Shown: positions 16,802 to 25,449 of the stretch, one piece after another
Layout: every line of letters begins with the position of its first letter
How positions within the stretch are numbered: the first letter of the stretch is position 1
DNA from: an uncultured Opitutales bacterium
Lineage (GTDB): Bacteria; Verrucomicrobiota; Verrucomicrobiia; Opitutales; Intestinicryptomonadaceae
NCBI GenBank assembly: GCA_944389315.1
Contig: CALXLX010000050.1
Coordinates: forward strand, 37,770 to 101,769
DNA: 64,000 nucleotides
Reading direction: 5' to 3'
The notes under the pieces: generated by a model
Told to the model about the DNA's origin: nothing
The model's input: the letters and a program-made list of their open reading frames with translations, nothing else
Databases searched by the model: none
Position numbers and translations under genes: made by a program

Positions 16802-18472
16802 CTACGAGCAGAAGAACAATATCAGCATCTGGGCGGTCAAAACCCGCATAAACATGGAGAGCGGATATACCGTAGCGTAGCTGACCGCGGGGGCGTCGTT
16901 TGCTGCAACTGCGTTTGAATACGCAAGAGCCGGAGGATTGGTACTGGCGCCGGAGAGCATTCCGCATATGGAAAAATAATCCATCTTGAAAACTCCCCTG
17001 GCGACTGCGCCCGCAGCCAGCATGGGCAGCATTGTTATAAGCGCCCCGTAGGCAATCCAAACATAGCCGCCGCCGAGGAGAGTCGAGAAGAAATTCGCCC
17101 CCGCGCCGAGCCCCACCGACGCCAAGAACAGCGATATACCCATCTCCCGAAGCATCAGGTTTGCGCTTAGCGTGGTGTATGTCACCATGTTTATCCTGTA
17201 CCCGAAACGCCCTATGAGTATGGCAACCACCAAAGGCCCCCCCGCGAGCCCCAGCTTTACGGGCTGCGGTATGCCAGGGAACGCAAAAGGCACGCTGCCG
17301 AGAAGCACCCCAAGAAATATTCCGAAAAATATGGGGATAAGGTTCGGCTCGCGAAGGCGCTTCATGGAGTTCCCGAGCAGTTTCTCGACGCCCTCCACGG
17401 CGTCCGCGCTTCCCACTACGGTGACGCCGTCACCCATTTGGAGCTTCAGCCCTGGATGCGCCACAAGGTCTATTCCCGCGCGGTTTACCCTGGTAATGTT
17501 GTACGCCCCGCCGCCGAAAAGCCCCAATTTGCCGAGGCTTTTTCCATTTAGATTCGGGCGGGTTATGAGTATGCGGCGAGAAACCAGTTTAGTGTCGAGC
17601 TTGCGCCATTCCATCTCGACGGGCCTGCCTATGAACGCGCCGACAAAAGCCTCGTCCTTGGACTCGAGAACCACAAGAACGCTGTCTCCGCTGCGAAGGG
17701 CACTTGAAGCCGTCGGAATTTCCACGGAGGAATCGGCGCGGAGTATCCTTGATATGACGAGGTGCCGCTTTGAAAGCTCGGCTATCTTGGAAATCTCCAT
17801 TCCGAAAAGCGCCGGATTTTCAACCCTGAAAGTAAGGCGCTTGGCGCTGCTGCCCGCCCCCTCCCGCGAATGTAAAATAGCGCGCTCGGAATCGAGATTT
17901 ATGCGGAATATCCTTCGCAGCAACATCATGGAGGCTATCGCCCCCAAGACGCCGAGGGGATAGGCGACGGCATATCCGAGCGAGATGAGGTCCGCCCCCT
18001 CGCCTTTCATGTCGGCATAAGTCTGCTGGGCGGCGCCCAATCCGGGAGTGTTTGTGACTGCGCCGGAAAGTATGCCCACTACGGTGGGCATGTCCAGTGA
18101 AGTCGCAAAATATATGCCGACCGCCAAGGCCACGCCAAAAAGAATCATGAAAAGCGCGATGGCGTTGAGCCTTACCCCGCCCTCCTTGAACGATGAGAAA
18201 AATCCTGGCCCGACCTGGAGGCCTATGGAATATACGAAAAATATCAGGCCTATCTCCCTGGCAAAATGCAGGCAGTGGGAATCCGCATTAAGCCCCATAT
18301 GGCTTAGGAATATTCCCACAAAGAGTATCCATGTGGAGCCTATGGACACCCCCTTAATCTTTATTTTTCCCAATGCTATGCCGAGCGCTATGACAAGTGA
18401 AAGCGCCAAAACGCTGCCCGCCACCGAAGATTCGGCAAAAATATCCCTCAGCCACTGCATAAGATTTTCCAT
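16802..18472 (-). CDS. YidE/AspT-type transporter with two TrkA-C domains
   Basis: A 556-residue protein with the layout of the AspT/YidE/YbjL family: two repeats of a five-helix membrane unit around two cytoplasmic RCK-C (TrkA_C) domains. First repeat: FFVYSIGLQVGPGFF and SGAVTNTPGLGAAQQTYAD. RCK-C domains lie near residues 205-285 and 290-375. Second repeat: FFGIFLGVLLGSVPF and SGASTNPPALAYSNAVAANDAP. In this family the GAxTNxPgLa motifs mark the paired re-entrant regions. Characterised members exchange aspartate for alanine; most substrates are unknown. It converges on the lar operon with a 69-base gap and no clear shared terminator. The start ATG at 18472 is the first in frame. Confidence 0.83.
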   Translation of the reverse strand: MENLMQWLRDIFAESSVAGSVLALSLVIALGIALGKIKIKGVSIGSTWILFVGIFLSHMGLNADSHCLHFAREIGLIFFVYSIGLQVGPGFFSSFKEGGVRLNAIALFMILFGVALAVGIYFATSLDMPTVVGILSGAVTNTPGLGAAQQTYADMKGEGADLISLGYAVAYPLGVLGAIASMMLLRRIFRINLDSERAILHSREGAGSSAKRLTFRVENPALFGMEISKIAELSKRHLVISRILRADSSVEIPTASSALRSGDSVLVVLESKDEAFVGAFIGRPVEMEWRKLDTKLVSRRILITRPNLNGKSLGKLGLFGGGAYNITRVNRAGIDLVAHPGLKLQMGDGVTVVGSADAVEGVEKLLGNSMKRLREPNLIPIFFGIFLGVLLGSVPFAFPGIPQPVKLGLAGGPLVVAILIGRFGYRINMVTYTTLSANLMLREMGISLFLASVGLGAGANFFSTLLGGGYVWIAYGALITMLPMLAAGAVARGVFKMDYFSICGMLSGASTNPPALAYSNAVAANDAPAVSYATVYPLSMFMRVLTAQMLILFFCS

Positions 18473-18689
18473 CTATTTAAAAAGGCGCCTGCGCCGCATA
18501 ATAACCGTATTAACAAGAGGCAACCTACGTCCTGGAATAGGCAATTTCAAATACAGACGTTTAAAAGACTTTGCAATAAATGCAAGCTCTGTTTGACAAA
18601 ATGAAAAATTTTCTTGAAACTAAAGGGGTTTTGCGAATTCTACCATTGTTGAATTCGTTGTTTTTTATGGGGGATAATATTTGTAAAAG

Positions 18690-19973
18690 ATGAAAAATTC
18701 AGGAAAAACAAAGAAAATCCTGTTTGTCGTTGCGGTGCTCGCATGCGCCGCAGCGGGGGCGTACTTCTACTTTTCGAACAGGGGTGCAAACTTCTCCTTC
18801 GATGTAGAGGAGCCGCAAACGCGGGAAATAGCGCTGAATATAGACGCAACCGGCACGGTTGAACCGGAGGACCTTGTTGAGGTCACGGCCAGAGTGTCGG
18901 GAGAGATAATGAGCTTTGGAAAGGACGTGGACGGGAACACCATAGACTACGGTTCCCGCGTCAGAAAGGGAGACCTTCTCGCCCTGATAGACGACGAAAT
19001 ACCAAAATCCAACCTCACCGAGTCTTCCGCGCAGCTTAAGCAGAAGGAATCCTCCCTGGCGCAGGCCCAGGCAAATCTTGTGCTCAGCCAGGCCAAGTTC
19101 AACCAGGCCAAGCGCGATTGGACCAGGGCCGAAAAGCTCGGCAAGGGCGAGGCGCTCTCCCAGGCCTCGTACGACGAGTACCTGTCGCAGTACGAGATAA
19201 CCATGGCAGACGTGGAGGTCTCTAAAGCGGCAATAAAGCAGGCCGAGGCCGCAATAGAGGGCGCAAAGGCGGACTTGAAAATACAGCAGAGGAATCTTGA
19301 ATACTGCCTGATAACCTCTCCGGTTGACGGGGTTATAATAGACAGGGTTGTGGATATAGGCCAGACGGTCGTCTCCAACATGAGCGCAAGCTCGCTGTTT
19401 CTGATAGCAAAAGACCTAAGCAGAATGCAGGTGTGGGCGAGCGTCAACGAGGCGGACATAGGGAACATAAGAAAGGGCCAGAAGGTGACCTTTACGGTCG
19501 ACGCTTTTCCCGGGGAGACCTTCTACGGCGAAGTGGAAAAGATAAGGCTCAACGCCACTATGTCGCAGAATGTAGTCACATATATAGTGGAGGTTACCAC
19601 GGACAATTCCTCAGGCAGGCTGCTGCCCTACCTTACGGCGAATTTGAAATTTGAGGTGGAAAAGCTCAAGGACGCCGTATGCGTGCCGATTTCCGCCCTG
19701 AGGCTGATAGTGGACGACAAGTACATATCCTCCGACGCTTCCGAGGAGGCCATCACCGCCAACGCAAAGGTGTGGACCCCCGCTCCGGACGGTCTTGCCA
19801 TGCCCATTCCTGTGACTGTTCTTGTCACGGACGGCGAGTATGCGGCTATAAAGAATTTGGACGGTTCAAAATTCTCAAGACCCGTAATTACGGCCATAAC
19901 CGAGATAAAGGACGACAGCGGCAAGGCGGTAAACCCGTTCATGCCAAAGCCGCGCGCGCGCAAGAAGAAGTAG
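18690..19973 (+). CDS. Periplasmic adaptor of a MacAB-type efflux pump (MacA/HlyD family)
   Basis: The membrane-fusion protein of a tripartite pump, linking the inner-membrane ABC exporter to the outer-membrane channel. Residues 8-28 are a single membrane anchor. A split biotinyl-lipoyl domain (TARVSGEIMSFG ... YCLITSPVDGVIIDRVVDIGQTV) flanks a long coiled-coil hairpin (about residues 105-205, rich in Gln, Ala and Lys), followed by beta-barrel domains (VWASVNEADIGNIRKGQKVTFTVDAFP). The C-terminus ends in a basic tail. It is the first gene of a four-gene operon, with 46 bases to the ATPase gene. A TTGACA at 18593-18598 upstream may be a -35 box, but the matching -10 is poor. Confidence 0.88.
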   Translation: MKNSGKTKKILFVVAVLACAAAGAYFYFSNRGANFSFDVEEPQTREIALNIDATGTVEPEDLVEVTARVSGEIMSFGKDVDGNTIDYGSRVRKGDLLALIDDEIPKSNLTESSAQLKQKESSLAQAQANLVLSQAKFNQAKRDWTRAEKLGKGEALSQASYDEYLSQYEITMADVEVSKAAIKQAEAAIEGAKADLKIQQRNLEYCLITSPVDGVIIDRVVDIGQTVVSNMSASSLFLIAKDLSRMQVWASVNEADIGNIRKGQKVTFTVDAFPGETFYGEVEKIRLNATMSQNVVTYIVEVTTDNSSGRLLPYLTANLKFEVEKLKDAVCVPISALRLIVDDKYISSDASEEAITANAKVWTPAPDGLAMPIPVTVLVTDGEYAAIKNLDGSKFSRPVITAITEIKDDSGKAVNPFMPKPRARKKK

Positions 19974-20019
19974 GAAATACGCATCTTAGCGGAAAACACG
20001 CGTAAAAGAGGCCTCCAAC

Positions 20020-20721
20020 ATGAGTCTGATTTCTTTAAAAAACATAACAAAGACCTACAAGGTGGGCAATATACTCCTGCCCGTGCTCAAGGGCATAACT
20101 CTTGACGTCGAGAAGGGAGAGATGCTTGCGCTCACCGGGGCGAGCGGTTCGGGGAAGTCCACGCTTATGAACATACTCGGCTGTCTGGACAGGCCCTCCG
20201 GAGGGGAGTACTGGATAGACGGCATAGAGGCCTCAAAGCTCGACAACGACGGCCGCGCAGATTTGCGCAACAAGAAGATAGGCTTCGTATTTCAAAACTT
20301 CAATCTTCTGCCGAGGACAAGCGCGCTTGAAAACGTCATAATGCCCTTGGGCTACACTGCAGCGCACATGTCAGAGAAGGAAATGCTCGAGGCTGGAAGG
20401 ACGGTACTTGAGAGGGTCGGCTTGAAGGACAGAATGGAGCACGAGCCGTCGCAGTTGTCCGGAGGCCAGCAGCAAAGGGTGGCCATAGCCAGGGCTTTGG
20501 TCAACCACCCGCAGATACTCTTTGCCGACGAGCCCACCGGGAACCTCGACACGAAGATGAGCGAGGAAATTTTGGACATATTCGACCAGATAAACGAGAA
20601 CGAAGGCGTTACGATAGTGCTTGTCACGCACGAGCCAGACATAGCCGCCCGCGCAAAGCGCGTGATAAAGATGAGGGACGGCAATATAGAGACCGACGTT
20701 TCAAAAGACTCCACAATATAG
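20020..20721 (+). CDS. ABC transporter ATPase (MacB N-terminal/LolD type)
   Basis: The 233-residue nucleotide-binding subunit. Walker A GASGSGKST is at residues 40-48, the Q-loop is FVFQNFNLLPR, the signature LSGGQQQR lies near residue 145, Walker B is ILFADEPTGNLD, and the switch His is in VTHEPD. The specificity is that of the MacB/LolD group, which act with FtsX-like permeases to drive a mechanical cycle rather than transport through the membrane. In E. coli MacB this domain is fused to the permease; here they are separate genes four bases apart. A GAGG sits eight bases before the ATG. Confidence 0.92.
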   Translation: MSLISLKNITKTYKVGNILLPVLKGITLDVEKGEMLALTGASGSGKSTLMNILGCLDRPSGGEYWIDGIEASKLDNDGRADLRNKKIGFVFQNFNLLPRTSALENVIMPLGYTAAHMSEKEMLEAGRTVLERVGLKDRMEHEPSQLSGGQQQRVAIARALVNHPQILFADEPTGNLDTKMSEEILDIFDQINENEGVTIVLVTHEPDIAARAKRVIKMRDGNIETDVSKDSTI

Positions 20722-20725
20722 CCAG

Positions 20726-22069
20726 ATGAACATATTTAGAATAATAAAATCGGCGATAAAGGCCATATTGAGGAATCCGACGCGCACGTTCCTGACGACG
20801 CTGGGCATAGTCATAGGCACGGCCTCGGTGATAGCGCTTATGGAGGTTGGAAGCGGCGCGCAGGAGACGCTGGAAAAGAACATTTCTGCGATGGGCGTGA
20901 CCACCATAAACATACGCCCCGGGACGGTGACTACGGGAGGGGTGAAATCCGGAACCCGCGCAAACCTGACAGCCCAGGACGCCGAGGCCATACGCAACGA
21001 ATGTCCGCACGTAGTGGCCGTCTCGCCCGTAGTTTCCGCGAGGGGACAGATAATCTACGCGGGGAAGAACTGGTCGCCCTATTTCATAACCGGCATAGAC
21101 GAGGACTACATGCGCATATCCAACTGGCATGTAGAGAAGGGTTCGGAAATAGACGCATCAAGAATAAGGCGCGGCGCGAAAGTATGCCTGATAGGCTCCA
21201 CAATAGTAAGGGAGCTTTTCGGCAGCGAAAATCCCATAGGGAAGGACCTGCGCATACAAAATGTAGTATTCAAGATTATCGGGACGCTGAAGTCCAAGGG
21301 CGCAAACATGTTCGGCATGGACCAGGACGACTGCGTTTTCGCCCCGTGGACGACGGTTAAAAGCAGGCTTAAGGGCGCGGGGCAAAGCTCGTTGAGCTCC
21401 GTAAGCTCGTCGAGCGTAAACACGTCATCGTCAGACGGCATATACACGACAGGGGTGAGCTTCTATCCGGAGATAAAGAATGCCGACAGGATTCCGCCAG
21501 TAAGGTTCGTGAATGTAGACAGCATAAGCGCCTCTGCCGACAGCCTTGAAAACGTTCCCAAAGCGGTGGAGGAAATAACAAGAGTGCTGCGCCGCACGCA
21601 CAGAATAGCAAAGGACGCCGACAACGACTTTAACATACGCACGATGTCCGAGATGTCGGACTTCTTCACCTCTCAGACGAAAACCATAACAAATCTGCTG
21701 CTCTGCGTGGCGCTGATATCGCTTTTGGTCGGCGGCATAGGAATAATGAACATAATGCTTGTGTCCGTGACGGAGCGCACGAGGGAGATAGGCCTTAGGA
21801 TGGCGGTCGGGGCGAAGAAATCGGACATACTCAGGCAGTTTTTGATAGAGTCCGTGGTAATGTGCCTGATGGGTGGAATCATAGGCATGCTGCTCGGGCA
21901 CGGGGCGTCTTTGCTGCTGGCAAAACTCATGAACTGGCCAAGCGCAATATCCTACCTTGCAATAGTAATATCCGTGGGGGTCTCCGCGGTCATAGGCATA
22001 GTATTCGGGTACTACCCGGCGTGGAAGGCCGCCAGACTCGACCCGATAGAAGCTTTGAGATATGAATAG
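20726..22069 (+). CDS. MacB-like ABC transporter permease (FtsX domain)
   Basis: A 447-residue permease of the type VII ABC group. One N-terminal transmembrane helix (NPTRTFLTTLGIVIGTASVIALMEV) precedes a large periplasmic MacB_PCD domain, with a Ser-rich loop near residues 215-240. Three C-terminal helices carry the FtsX signature, including NIMLVSVTERTREIGLRMAVGAKKSDIL. It would couple ATP hydrolysis in the cytoplasm to substrate expulsion from the periplasm into the outer-membrane channel. The last 8 bases overlap the next gene, implying coupled translation. Typical substrates of such pumps are macrolides, peptides or glycolipids; none can be assigned here. Confidence 0.92.
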   Translation: MNIFRIIKSAIKAILRNPTRTFLTTLGIVIGTASVIALMEVGSGAQETLEKNISAMGVTTINIRPGTVTTGGVKSGTRANLTAQDAEAIRNECPHVVAVSPVVSARGQIIYAGKNWSPYFITGIDEDYMRISNWHVEKGSEIDASRIRRGAKVCLIGSTIVRELFGSENPIGKDLRIQNVVFKIIGTLKSKGANMFGMDQDDCVFAPWTTVKSRLKGAGQSSLSSVSSSSVNTSSSDGIYTTGVSFYPEIKNADRIPPVRFVNVDSISASADSLENVPKAVEEITRVLRRTHRIAKDADNDFNIRTMSEMSDFFTSQTKTITNLLLCVALISLLVGGIGIMNIMLVSVTERTREIGLRMAVGAKKSDILRQFLIESVVMCLMGGIIGMLLGHGASLLLAKLMNWPSAISYLAIVISVGVSAVIGIVFGYYPAWKAARLDPIEALRYE

Positions 22070-23606
22070 ACATTCACTCGCAACAATTTCGGCCTTGGCC
22101 GTGGCGCTGCTTTGCGGCTGCGCCGTAGGTCCGGACTACGAACGCCCGAACTTTGAAATCGACAACAACTGGTCAAAGAAGGGTCTCGACAAGGAGTCCC
22201 AAAACGTGGCCGACTGGTGGAAGATTTTCGGGGACGAGCAGCTCAACAGCCTTGTGGCACGGGCGCTGGAGAACAACTATTCCATAGCCACGGCCAGAGC
22301 GCGAATCCAACAGGCGAGAGCCACTCTCGGGGTATCCACAAGCGGTTTGTTCCCCACGCTCGACGGCTCGGGCAGCTATACGGAGTCCGGCAGGTTGGCG
22401 AGCGGGTACGGCAGGAGCGCATACAATATAGGCGCGAAGGCAAGCTGGGAGATAGACGTATTCGGCGGAACGCGCAGGGATATAGAGTCCAAAGCGGCAG
22501 ACTACGCCTCGAGCCTGGCAAACGAGGCGGCCGCGCGCATAGCGGTTGCCGCCGAGGTTGCGAAGAACTATATGAACTACCGCTGCGTGCAGGAGGAGCT
22601 TGTCATAACGCAGAGGAATTTGGAAACCCAGAAGCGCACGCTGGAAGTGACGTCGCGCAAGCACAAAAACGGCTTTGTCTCCGAGTACGACGTCAGAAGG
22701 TCGGAGGCGCAGGTTGGATCCACCGCGGCGGAAATTCCCGCTTTGCAGAGGGAGCTCAACCAGACGCGCTACGCGATAGAATATCTTTTGGGCCTGCAGA
22801 CGGGGGCTCTTGAGGAAGAGCTCAAGGATTTCAAACCGCTTCCCATGATAGAGGATTTCACACCGGAAGCGTCTGTGCCCGCCTCGCTGCTCAAGCGCCG
22901 TCCGGACGTAATATCCGCGGAGTTCGCCCTTAAGAGCGCCGTCGCAAGAATAGGGGCGGCCCGGGCAGACTACTATCCGCGCTTCTTCATAAGCGGAAAC
23001 ATTTACTACGACGCGGGGAATACCGCCTCCATGTTCAATGCAAATACGGGGAATTGGTCGGCTGGGCCGTCGGTCTCGTGGAATATATTTAGCGCGGGCA
23101 AGACATACTACAATGTAAAATATGCGGAATCGGCCGCGCGCGAAGCCGGTCTGGCATGGGAAAGCACCGTGTTAAACGCCATCAAAGAGGTGGAGGACGC
23201 AATGACCGCCCTCGGTCGCGAGCGCGAGCGCATGAAGTTGTTGGAGTCCGTTGTGGAGAGCAACAAGCGGGCCCTCGAACTTTCTAAAGAGCTCGAGGAG
23301 AACGGAGAAATAGAATTTCTCGACCTGCTCGAGACGCAGCGCACTCTGCTTTCTTCAGAGCAAAACTGCGCAATAAGCAGGATGAATTTCGTCTCCTACA
23401 TAACAGACTTTTATCTGGCTCTCGGCGGAGGCTGGAACAGCGAGGAATATTTCCAAGACGCTCCCGACGACAACGTCCAAGAGGGCGCAAAGAAGGCTCC
23501 AGCACTCGAGGCAAAGCCGGATGCTCTTCCCATGTGCGATATAGAGCCCTACGATAAGGACAATCTGCGCCCAGACGCAAAACTTGCCGCGCAGGATGAA
23601 AAATAA
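22062..23606 (+). CDS. Outer-membrane efflux lipoprotein (NodT/OprM family)
   Basis: A 514-residue TolC-like channel. Lipoprotein signal LCGC places the acylated cysteine at residue 20, followed by AVGPDYERPNF, the classic start of OprM/CmeC-type proteins. Two outer-membrane efflux repeats are visible (ARARIQQARATLGVSTSGLFPTLDGSGSY and LARRPDV-like LLKRRPDVISAEFALKSAVARIGAARADYYPRF). The C-terminus past residue 460 is an extra acidic, low-complexity tail. Overlaps the permease gene by 8 bases and ends before a hairpin terminator, so the operon is a complete adaptor-ATPase-permease-channel pump. Confidence 0.9.
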   Translation: MNRHSLATISALAVALLCGCAVGPDYERPNFEIDNNWSKKGLDKESQNVADWWKIFGDEQLNSLVARALENNYSIATARARIQQARATLGVSTSGLFPTLDGSGSYTESGRLASGYGRSAYNIGAKASWEIDVFGGTRRDIESKAADYASSLANEAAARIAVAAEVAKNYMNYRCVQEELVITQRNLETQKRTLEVTSRKHKNGFVSEYDVRRSEAQVGSTAAEIPALQRELNQTRYAIEYLLGLQTGALEEELKDFKPLPMIEDFTPEASVPASLLKRRPDVISAEFALKSAVARIGAARADYYPRFFISGNIYYDAGNTASMFNANTGNWSAGPSVSWNIFSAGKTYYNVKYAESAAREAGLAWESTVLNAIKEVEDAMTALGRERERMKLLESVVESNKRALELSKELEENGEIEFLDLLETQRTLLSSEQNCAISRMNFVSYITDFYLALGGGWNSEEYFQDAPDDNVQEGAKKAPALEAKPDALPMCDIEPYDKDNLRPDAKLAAQDEK

Positions 23607-23630
23607 AAGCCCCCTACCCACTTTTTCAAA

Positions 23631-23661
23631 ACGCGCACTTTTTCCAGTGCGCGTTTTTTTG
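23631..23661 (+). terminator. Rho-independent terminator of the efflux operon
   Basis: ACGCGCACT (23631-23639) pairs perfectly with AGTGCGCGT (23646-23654) and is followed by seven T. Confidence 0.9.
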
Positions 23662-23990
23662 CCGCTAACGGGAAAGGTAAAATACGCAAATGCTTTTTGC
23701 AGAAGGTAAGAGCTCCATATCCTCCTATCCGCGAAGCGAGGCGGCTAAAAGGTGCAAATCCGGCGGTTTTCTTGTTTTCAAGGAGTAAATTCCGAAATGC
23801 TTAATTGCCAGGGACAGATATTTTTTGCCTTAACCCCTCAAAATCATCCCGCGATGCAGGCTGCAAAAGGCAAATTTGCGGCATTTGCTTAGGCTAAAAG
23901 AAAGCCTGGTCATCATCGCGCTTGTAAACCGCAAAAAATCCCCGCCCTTTAGGCGGAAGAAAAATTTTTAGAGAAAAAGATAAAAAATAG
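23662..23990. other. Intergenic stretch, no gene seen
   Basis: About 330 bases between the efflux operon terminator and the Rrf2 promoter. No open frame with coding character was recognised. A small GC hairpin near 23941-23956 (CCGCC/GGCGG) followed by A and T runs is the only structure noted. Confidence 0.5.
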
Positions 23991-24020
23991 TTGACTTAAG
24001 AAAAATAAAAGTATTATAGT
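23991..24020 (+). promoter_or_regulatory. Sigma-70 promoter of the rrf2-rubrerythrin operon, with overlapping palindrome
   Basis: TTGACT (23991-23996), 18-base spacer, TATAGT (24015-24020). The -10 region lies inside the dyad TAGTACTA within AGTATTATAGTACTACT, a reasonable place for autoregulation by the Rrf2 protein encoded 80 bases downstream. The operator role is inferred from position. Confidence 0.6.
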
Positions 24021-24101
24021 ACTACTATTCTTTTATATGAAAAATCGCGCGGCCCCACTCCGCGGGAAAAGTATAGAAGATGCAAACGGGATAAAGGAAA
24101 G

Positions 24102-24524
24102 ATGGCCTGCAGAATACTCAACATATCCACCGGAGCCGCCATAGCAATGCATGCGGTACGCCTGCTTGCGGACGCCCGGGAGCCCATAGGGGCGGCGGAG
24201 ATGTCGAAAAGGCTCGGGGTATCCAAAAACCATCTTTCAAAGATAATGAGCAGGCTTGCGGCCTCGGGGATAGTCTCCTCGGAGAAGGGCCCGAGCGGGG
24301 GATTTTTCCTTTCGGAGGCGCAGGGAGGGAAAAGTTTCATGGAGGTTTTTACGGCCATAGACGGGTCTTTGCCCATATGCGACTGCATGTTTGAAACCCC
24401 TAACTGCGACAAGAGAAACTGCATATTCGGCGATCTGATAAAAAAGACCTACGCCGAATTTGAAAAGACGCTATCCCGGACGAAAATTTCTCCACAAAAT
24501 AAACAAAAACAGAAGGTAAAATAA
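24102..24524 (+). CDS. Rrf2-family transcriptional regulator
   Basis: A 140-residue DNA-binding protein. The N-terminal winged helix shows the usual Rrf2 pattern: [23 protein letters not shown], then [37 protein letters not shown], where the last stretch is the wing. The C-terminal part has four cysteines in [15 protein letters not shown], consistent with iron-sulfur or redox sensing as in IscR and RsrR-like proteins, though the spacing differs from classical IscR. It sits two bases before the reverse-rubrerythrin gene, so it probably controls peroxide or oxygen defence. The upstream palindromic promoter suggests autoregulation. Confidence 0.85.
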   Translation: MACRILNISTGAAIAMHAVRLLADAREPIGAAEMSKRLGVSKNHLSKIMSRLAASGIVSSEKGPSGGFFLSEAQGGKSFMEVFTAIDGSLPICDCMFETPNCDKRNCIFGDLIKKTYAEFEKTLSRTKISPQNKQKQKVK

Positions 24525-24526
24525 TC

Positions 24527-25072
24527 ATGAAAAAAACAGTATGCAGCGTGTGCGGTTATGTCTTTGAGGGCGAAGTTCCGGATTTCTGCCCCCAGTGCAA
24601 GGCTCCGAAATCTAAATTCATCGTAAAGGACGACGGCGGCGAGCTGACTTTTGCCGACGAGCACAGGATAGGCGTTGCCAAGGGGCTCGACGCGGAGGTT
24701 GTCGAGGGTCTGAGGGCTCACTTTACGGGCGAATGCACGGAGGTTGGCATGTATCTGGCGATGAGCCGCCAGGCGGACCGCGAGGGATATCCTGAGGTTG
24801 CCGAGGCCTACAAGCGCATAGCCTTCGAGGAGGCCGAGCACGCGGCGAAATTCGCCGAGCTTCTCGGCGAGTGCGTGTCGGAAAGCACGAAGGAAAACCT
24901 CGAGAAGCGCGTAGCCGCCGAGCACGGAGCCACCGAGGGCAAGCTTGCCATCGCAAAGCGCGCAAAACAGCTCGGATACGACGCCATTCATGACACCGTC
25001 CACGAGATGTGCAAGGACGAGGCGCGCCACGGCAAGGCATTCCAGGGCCTCTTGAAGCGCTACTTCGCATAA
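24527..25072 (+). CDS. Reverse rubrerythrin (rubredoxin-like domain N-terminal)
   Basis: A 181-residue non-haem iron peroxidase. Residues 1-30 form a rubredoxin-like iron site with Cys6, Cys9, Cys21 and Cys24 ([11 protein letters not shown] ... [12 protein letters not shown]). Residues 45-181 form the ferritin-like four-helix di-iron domain, with metal-ligand helices [28 protein letters not shown] and [14 protein letters not shown]. The domain order is the reverse of classical rubrerythrin, as in clostridial revRbr, which reduces hydrogen peroxide and oxygen using NADH via electron carriers. It follows the rrf2 gene by two bases. Supports an anaerobic but oxygen-tolerant host. A terminator follows. 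Confidence 0.9.
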   Translation: MKKTVCSVCGYVFEGEVPDFCPQCKAPKSKFIVKDDGGELTFADEHRIGVAKGLDAEVVEGLRAHFTGECTEVGMYLAMSRQADREGYPEVAEAYKRIAFEEAEHAAKFAELLGECVSESTKENLEKRVAAEHGATEGKLAIAKRAKQLGYDAIHDTVHEMCKDEARHGKAFQGLLKRYFA

Positions 25073-25105
25073 CAGATAAAAAATCTATTTTATTGTCGGA
25101 AAACG

Positions 25106-25142
25106 GCCCCCGCGCGGCGCATTGCCCGCAGGGGCTTTTTTT
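25106..25142 (+). terminator. Rho-independent terminator after reverse rubrerythrin
   Basis: GCCCC(C/T)GCG-type stem: 25106-25114 pairs with 25127-25135 with one mismatch, then seven T. Confidence 0.75.
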
Positions 25143-25449
25143 GGCCCACAGACAGGCTTTTATACGGTTGACAAAAGCGGACGGCGGTTAAAAATTTTTT
25201 GGCAGTTGCTACAAAGTTCGTTTTTGGAGACTATCCGAAACAAGAAATGCCAGAAACAGACAATATAATGGGCCCGACGACACTCTTTGCCATACTTTCA
25301 CTATTTGCGGCAATTTCCCCGCCGCCTTATGGGCTTTCCGCCGAAAATATCAAGGCAGGAAAATGAAAGGCGCCTCTCTTTAAGGAAAACCGTTCCAGGA
25401 CAGAGGAAATTTAAGCAAAAGAATGTCTTAAGGATACATAAAGGAGAAT
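25143..25449. other. Intergenic stretch, no gene seen
   Basis: About 307 bases between the rubrerythrin terminator and the COG3014-type gene. Nothing recognisable apart from the strong ribosome-binding site AAGGAG at its right end. Confidence 0.5.
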
